Origin: Warburgia ugandensis
Lineage: Eukaryota > Streptophyta > Magnoliopsida > Canellales > Canellaceae
Direction: 5' to 3'
Assembly (NCBI GenBank): GCA_035236585.1
Contig: CP141136.1
Coordinates: 54,081,136-54,145,135, forward strand
Length of the DNA stretch: 64,000 nt
Positions 59,035-64,000 of this stretch are shown piece by piece. The translations under genes were made by a program, and so were the position numbers. Within the stretch, counting starts at the first letter, position 1. Every line of letters begins with the position of its first letter. The notes beneath the pieces are model-generated. The model did no database searches and was not told where the DNA came from. It saw nothing but the letters and a program-made list of their open reading frames with translations.

Positions 59035-60815
59035 CATAGAATGGTAAAGATAACCTTGGAATATTTGATGTTAAATCTGATGAAGGAAAATTTCATAGTT
59101 ATTCTTTGCATAGTAAGGCCCATAGAGTGTTTAATTTGACAACTACTGAAGTTTAAGAGTCTATTCATGTTGTTCTTGATGAATCTTCTCCTTTGACAAA
59201 GTAGTATAGCTTAAATGATGAAGATGATGATCTTGCCCATCAAATGAAGAAGCTCAACACCAATGAAGAGATGGATGCTCCAAAGGATCGAAAAACTTCT
59301 CAACCCTAATGAAACCTAACTCAAGCATTGTCAAAGTAAGATAAAATCTAAAAAATGTTTGTCAAATTGCTTCTTTCTTATCTCAAATAAAAACTAAAAT
59401 CGTTAATGATGCTTTATTAGATGTTGATTGGGTTATGGTAATGTTAGAAGAATTGAATCAATTTTAAAGGAATGGAGTATGGACTCTAGTTCACTGTCCT
59501 GTGTGACCATCTTGTCACTTGGGCTATGTGGATATTTAGTAGCAAACTTGATGAACTAGTTTAGTAATTAGGAGCAAATAGACTTGTGGCCCAAAGAAGA
59601 ATTTAATTTGGATGATATCTTTGCACTTATTACTAGATTAAAAGCAATTGCAATTCTTCTTGTGCTTTTTTTACATTTGAAAGGTTTCAAATTTTATCAA
59701 AGGGATGTTAAAAGTGCTTTTCTAAATGTAGAAGTTTATGTATAACAAACGTTGGTTTTGAAAATTTAGAATGTTTGATCATATTGACAAATTGTCCAAA
59801 CCACTTTATGGCCTAACACAAGCTCCATGAGCTTGCAATGAAAGGTAAATTTCTCATGGACAATGTTTTTTCATAAGGAAAAGTTGACATAACATGATTT
59901 ACACATGGTAAAAACCAAGATATTCTTGTAGTTCAAATCCATGATGATGATATTATGTTTGATACTACTAATGAAAGCACATGCAAGGAGTTCTCCAAGT
60001 GTATGCAAGCAAAATTTGAAATAATCATGATGGGTGAGCTCAACTTCTTTCTTGACTCTAAGTGAAGCTAAAAAAAGATTATATTTTTATCAACCAACCC
60101 AAATGTTTCAAAAAAACTACTCAAGAATTTGAAATGTATAAGGTCAACCCAATTGCTACTCCAACAGGTCTATTCTTAAAGTTTGGCAATGATCAGAAGG
60201 TAAAAGTCTTGATATTAATAAATATAGAAGCATGATTGCATCAATGTTGTATCTTAAGGCCAGTAGGTCTAATATTCAATTTAGTGTGTGTACACGTGTT
60301 AAAATTTAATGTGATCCTAAGAAATCAAATTTTATACCACTAAGAGATCTTTAGATGTCTTATTCACACATCAAATCTGACACTTTGGTATGATAGAAAT
60401 AGTTTTTCCTATTTGAAGGCATATAATGATGTTGACTATGGTGGTTGCATAATTGAACGAAAAAGCACTAGTGGTACATGGCAATTTCTTAGAAATATGT
60501 TGATTTTGTGGTTTTTAAATAAACAAAACTTTATAGCATTACCAACTATAGAATTTGAGTACATTTCGGCTAGTAGATGTTGTGCACATGTACTTTGGAT
60601 GAAACTATAATTTGAGGATTATGGAGTATACTTTACCAATGTTCCAATATCTAGTGATAACTCTAGTGCTATCAATCTGTTAAAGAACCATGTTTAGCAC
60701 CCTAAAACTAAATACATAGAAATTAGGTATCATTTTCTTAAAGATAATGTTTAGAAAGGTGATTGTAAAAGGATGAGTCACTGCAAGCACTCTATTCCTT
60801 ATTGTGTGCCAACAT
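59035..60815 (+). pseudogene. Ty1/copia pol remnant
   Basis: Collinear copia pieces with stops and shifts: FHSYSLHSKAHRVFNLTTTEV and ESIHVVLDE (59,090-59,190, end of integrase region), SFLSQIKTKIVNDALLDVDW and EELNQF (59,360-59,466), reverse transcriptase traces to about 60,000, and RNase H at 60,413-60,610 (DYGGCIIERKSTSGTWQFL, LNKQNFIALPTIEFEYISAS). No LTR pair was found. Confidence 0.85.
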
Positions 60816-62699
60816 ATTGTCAACTACTATTTAAAATCTTGTAGGGAGCTAGTGGAACCTTAAGATGGGATAGCCTTGGAAAACTGAAAGTAGGGAATAC
60901 TTTAAGAGAGTGGAAGTAAATGACTCGGTTGACTAGCTGAACCACTATAAATATTTATAGCTAGTTGCTATGTGCCTTAGTCATGCTTTTTGAAAAGTTG
61001 TGCTTACAATTTAATCATTTTGCAAAGGGGTCGCAAACATTTGTAAAATTTTTCAAGAACTATTAATTTATTCCCATTTTAGGGCCTCTCACTTCTCTCC
61101 TTTGCGTGATGTCATCTTTTAGTGTTTGGTAGGAGGTGACTCAATTACTTCTTCCTTTACCTTTAAAACCCAATCTTATTCCCTTTCTTTTTCTTCCTTA
61201 GGTTGTTGCTTTGTCACCTTCTTCTTCTTTTAAGGTGATTTCATGCTCTTCTTTGGCATGCCTTTAGTGGATTTCTCACAACCCATCATTCTTGCCATAT
61301 TGTTTTAATTGTGAGGTCCTAGGGAGGAAGGATTAGGCCTAAACCAAGTTTAATATTTTTTTTACAAAATCTGCACTCAAATACTCATCGATTAAAGACA
61401 ATTTTAGAAAGGAATTTCATGGTGGTGAGGCACACAAGAAGCTAGACATAGAATTTTTATAGTGGTTTGGCCAACTAGGACACCTACTTTCCTCTCTCAT
61501 AGTACCCTAGTTAGAGTTGCACTAACTCTCTACAAGATTTTACATTACTAGTTGACACTATATTATCTGCAAATAAAGAAATGAGTACTTAAGCAAGCTC
61601 TTCCTTTTTACATATATTTAGAAAACCATTTAAGAAAAAAAGAACTACAATAATCTCTCAAATATACAAATAAATTTTTGAAGAAGAAGAATCTAAAATT
61701 AGAAAGCAATAAGAAAGAATAGTGAGTGAAAGTTTTCAACACAAAAGATTGAAATAATTAAAATGGGAAGCTTGGAGCTACTTGATTTTTGAGTAGGCTG
61801 GAATGCTTGAGTATTTGTTACTCAAACTATTTAAAAAGTTGTTTAAGTACTCCCGAGTTCTCCAATTTATATTATTCTTGCCAATAGATATGTTGGAGAC
61901 AAAATTCTATTCATTTGTACTAGATAAACTCACCATGAAATAAGATTTCAAATTTGAAAGTGATAGCTCAAAAACTTATTTGTTGAAATAGTCAACTGCT
62001 TTCACTAAGCACTAAACTATTTTTCATATATAGTAAAATATTCTGAAATTGTTCTTAAGAGAATGGAATATTCTTGATGTGGTAGTTAACTATTTTTCCA
62101 CTCTAAAGTGAAACCTTTAACTTCACATGTAGCTAATTGTTCATCTTAGAGTAGCGAGTTGGGTTCTTTAAGCATATTCAACTCCAACCTAAGATAAAAC
62201 TATAGTTAGTTGTTTCTCCATATAGTTGTGTGGCTCCCCATAAATAGTTGATTAATTTTCAAAGGTTGATTGTATTCCCTTATGAATCAGCTACTATGTT
62301 TTCCCAGAAGTTTGGCTTGATTCACTCAAATTTTGTTTCAAAACAACTAATGGATAGTTGACTAGATTTTCAAATTTGCATAGCTTTCACATGCTTCCAT
62401 CTTCACAAAAAAATTGACTTGGGTAACTAAGGTAGTCTCCTAAATTTGATTTCAAAACAATTGGTTGTCTTCTATCTAGTGTAAAACTTCTCATATTTTT
62501 ATTAGAAGCTTGTCCTTAAAACAATTGACTTCACACTAAAACTCTTTGACTTGTCCCTCAAAATAGTTGGGTGTCCACCAAACCACTTGGCTTCCTTGAA
62601 ATTAAGTGTAAAATCAGTAAATTATTTGTTAACTTTTTAACTTTGAAGAAATTAACTTATGTGGGGATAATTGGTTGGATTTGCAAGACTCATGTGTGT
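60816..62699. other. Stretch without recognised genes
   Basis: AT-rich. Variants of AGTTGACTA / TAGTTGATTA recur at irregular spacing between 61.9 and 62.6 kb. It may be remains of the copia 3' region or LTR. Open frames are short and unrecognised. Confidence 0.45.
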
Positions 62700-62900
62700 T
62701 CATACAAAATCTCCTCATGTAGATATTTTCTTAACTCATCTATAGATGATGTGAAAAAGGTATGAGAGTAATCCAAATCATTGGTAGAATCCTATAGTGA
62801 TAGGAAAATCATCAATCTCTCTACTTGTGGTCCTAACATTTGTTACCACTCCTTCATACATATACCCATGTGAAACCCCTTTCTTGGAAAACCAATCAAT
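62700..62900 (-). mobile_element. RTE LINE internal fragment (minus)
   Basis: Complementary to 58,000-58,170 of the RTE copy 4.6 kb upstream: shares CCTAACATTTGTTACCACTC (complement of the GAGCAGTAACAAATGTTA region), CTCATACATATAC, ATCATTGGTAGAATCCTA and CTCATGTAGATATTTTCTTA. Covers the part around the VGLHQ and [10 protein letters not shown] coding sequence. Confidence 0.75.
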
Positions 62901-64000
62901 CACTATGTTTTTAAGAACTTGCGTGCTATTGTTCATGCTCTTTCCATCAATTTTGCATCCACACCATATTCAACATCACTATGTACATTAAAAAATAAAG
63001 AACTATTTCTATCTAATATATATTACATAGATACCTCTATACTTAGTTGTTTAGCTCCTAAAATTTCTATAAATAATACCAATGAGGTTTAATTCTACAT
63101 TTCACAGGTCTTGGTACAAATGAGAAAAAATGGTTTTTTTATTTATAATTTTACCCTTAAAAGAGCAAATTTAGAGTTCAAGCAATAAAATAAGCCCATG
63201 TATGCCAAATATCGAATATGAAGTTGGAGAGTTCAATCTAAAAATTGGGTATTATTATCAGAGTAGTTAGAAACCCTAAGTGAAAGACCGAGTCTTATTC
63301 ATACTAAATAGGGTGTTCGTATCAAAAGTGGGGTGATAGAACTTCTCATGCATGCATGCAAGCTAGTCACTACCTTGGGAAGCTTCTAAGGAAAGCTTAA
63401 TTCATATATTAGAATCACATACAATTAGAGCATCTCTAAAGTAAAAAATGTTAGAAGACCAAGACCCACATAAGACTTCTTCCTTTGACTCAATCTCCTA
63501 CTCAACCAAAGGAAGAGATGGAGTATACAGATTTCTTATGTAAGGTGGTAAATTCTTACTTGGTTCCATGTGAAATACATAGAGAAATAAGTAAGGATTG
63601 ATGGTGAAAAAGGAGGAGGATAAGAGAGACAATTTATGAGAAATCTATAGTTGAAATGTATCTTACATTCAAGCACTTAAAGGCCAATAGATACTCACTC
63701 AAGCAAGGATGAGCTAATGAGAAGCTAGACTGCAATGTAGACTAGACTGATAGCCCATTGGTGGAGATTTTTTTGGTGAGTTTCTCACCTATTTTCAAGG
63801 AAAAAGATGTCCAACCTTGTTTGATGCTCATTGGTTGGAGAAAATTATGGTGGGTTGGTAGAAAAATAAGGGGAGGCCAAGAGTGGATAAGAAAATCACA
63901 AAGGAATATATGCCATCTACTCTTTTTTAGGCATCTTGATCCAATGGTAGAGAGAAAATAAGCCCTTAAAGAACTTTTTGGATTAAAACACTCCAACTAA
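62901..64000. other. Right-end stretch, nothing recognised
   Basis: AT-rich. The overlapping open frames at 63,742-63,996 (minus) and 63,758-63,961 (plus) shadow each other and show no known motif. Confidence 0.45.

Noticed and set aside
63742..63996. Open frames on both strands at the right end
   Set aside because: They mirror each other, have no motif, and are within the length expected by chance.

Overview
This is nuclear DNA of a flowering plant. The coding sequence is intron-rich with GT..AG splicing, the background is AT-rich, and the repeats are plant families: Athila-type and other Ty3/gypsy elements, Ty1/copia, TRIM elements, RTE-type LINEs and tRNA-derived SINEs resembling the Au family. 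Very long introns filled with repeats and many (GA/CT)n tracts would fit a large-genome woody or early-diverging angiosperm, but the species cannot be fixed from the sequence. No bacterial, organellar or viral gene set was seen.

Left half (1-29.7 kb, + strand): one gene, a class II RPD3/HDA1-type histone deacetylase. It is the apparent orthologue of Arabidopsis HDA15. Fourteen exons encode the last 412 residues, covering the whole catalytic domain and the basic, Trp-rich C-terminus. The N-terminus, where HDA15 carries a RanBP2-type zinc finger, lies left of the window. These 1.24 kb of coding sequence are spread over 28.3 kb because introns 1, 4, 7, 8, 9, 12 and 13 are 2.2-9.6 kb long. The introns hold three SINE insertions with target-site duplications, RTE LINE tails, a 1.06-kb terminal-inverted-repeat element, a 0.18-kb MITE-like element, a 60-bp tandem array with 120-bp higher-order structure, an array of ~90-140-bp units built round CT tracts, and a block of segmental duplications at 13.2-17.2 kb.

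Middle (31.4-32.8 kb, - strand): an R2R3-MYB gene, most like the MYB27/MYB48/MYB59 group, lies tail-to-tail with HDA15. It looks damaged. A (GA)n tract replaces the usual first intron and the start of the R2 recognition helix and leaves the two R2 halves out of frame. An in-frame TGA precedes a well-preserved C-terminal motif.

Right half (33-64 kb): nested retrotransposons with no host gene recognised. A degenerate minus-strand Ty3/gypsy element (~36.8-46.5 kb) carries a 3.85-kb solo-LTR-like insertion with a perfect 5-bp target duplication in its left LTR. A 9.06-kb Athila-lineage element (48,553-57,616) has ~1.9-kb LTRs, a decayed gag and no pol, and its left LTR carries two TRIM elements fused head-to-head. 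Next come a decayed RTE LINE (57.6-59.0 kb), a Ty1/copia pol remnant (59.0-60.8 kb) and an inverted RTE fragment (62.7-62.9 kb). Between the gypsy and Athila elements is an array with an exact 32-bp period, each unit carrying a GGATAA/TTATCC dyad.

No new enzyme system is evident. The observations most worth following are the microsatellite-disrupted MYB, the inverted TRIM dimer, the 32-bp dyad array and the two structured intronic arrays.
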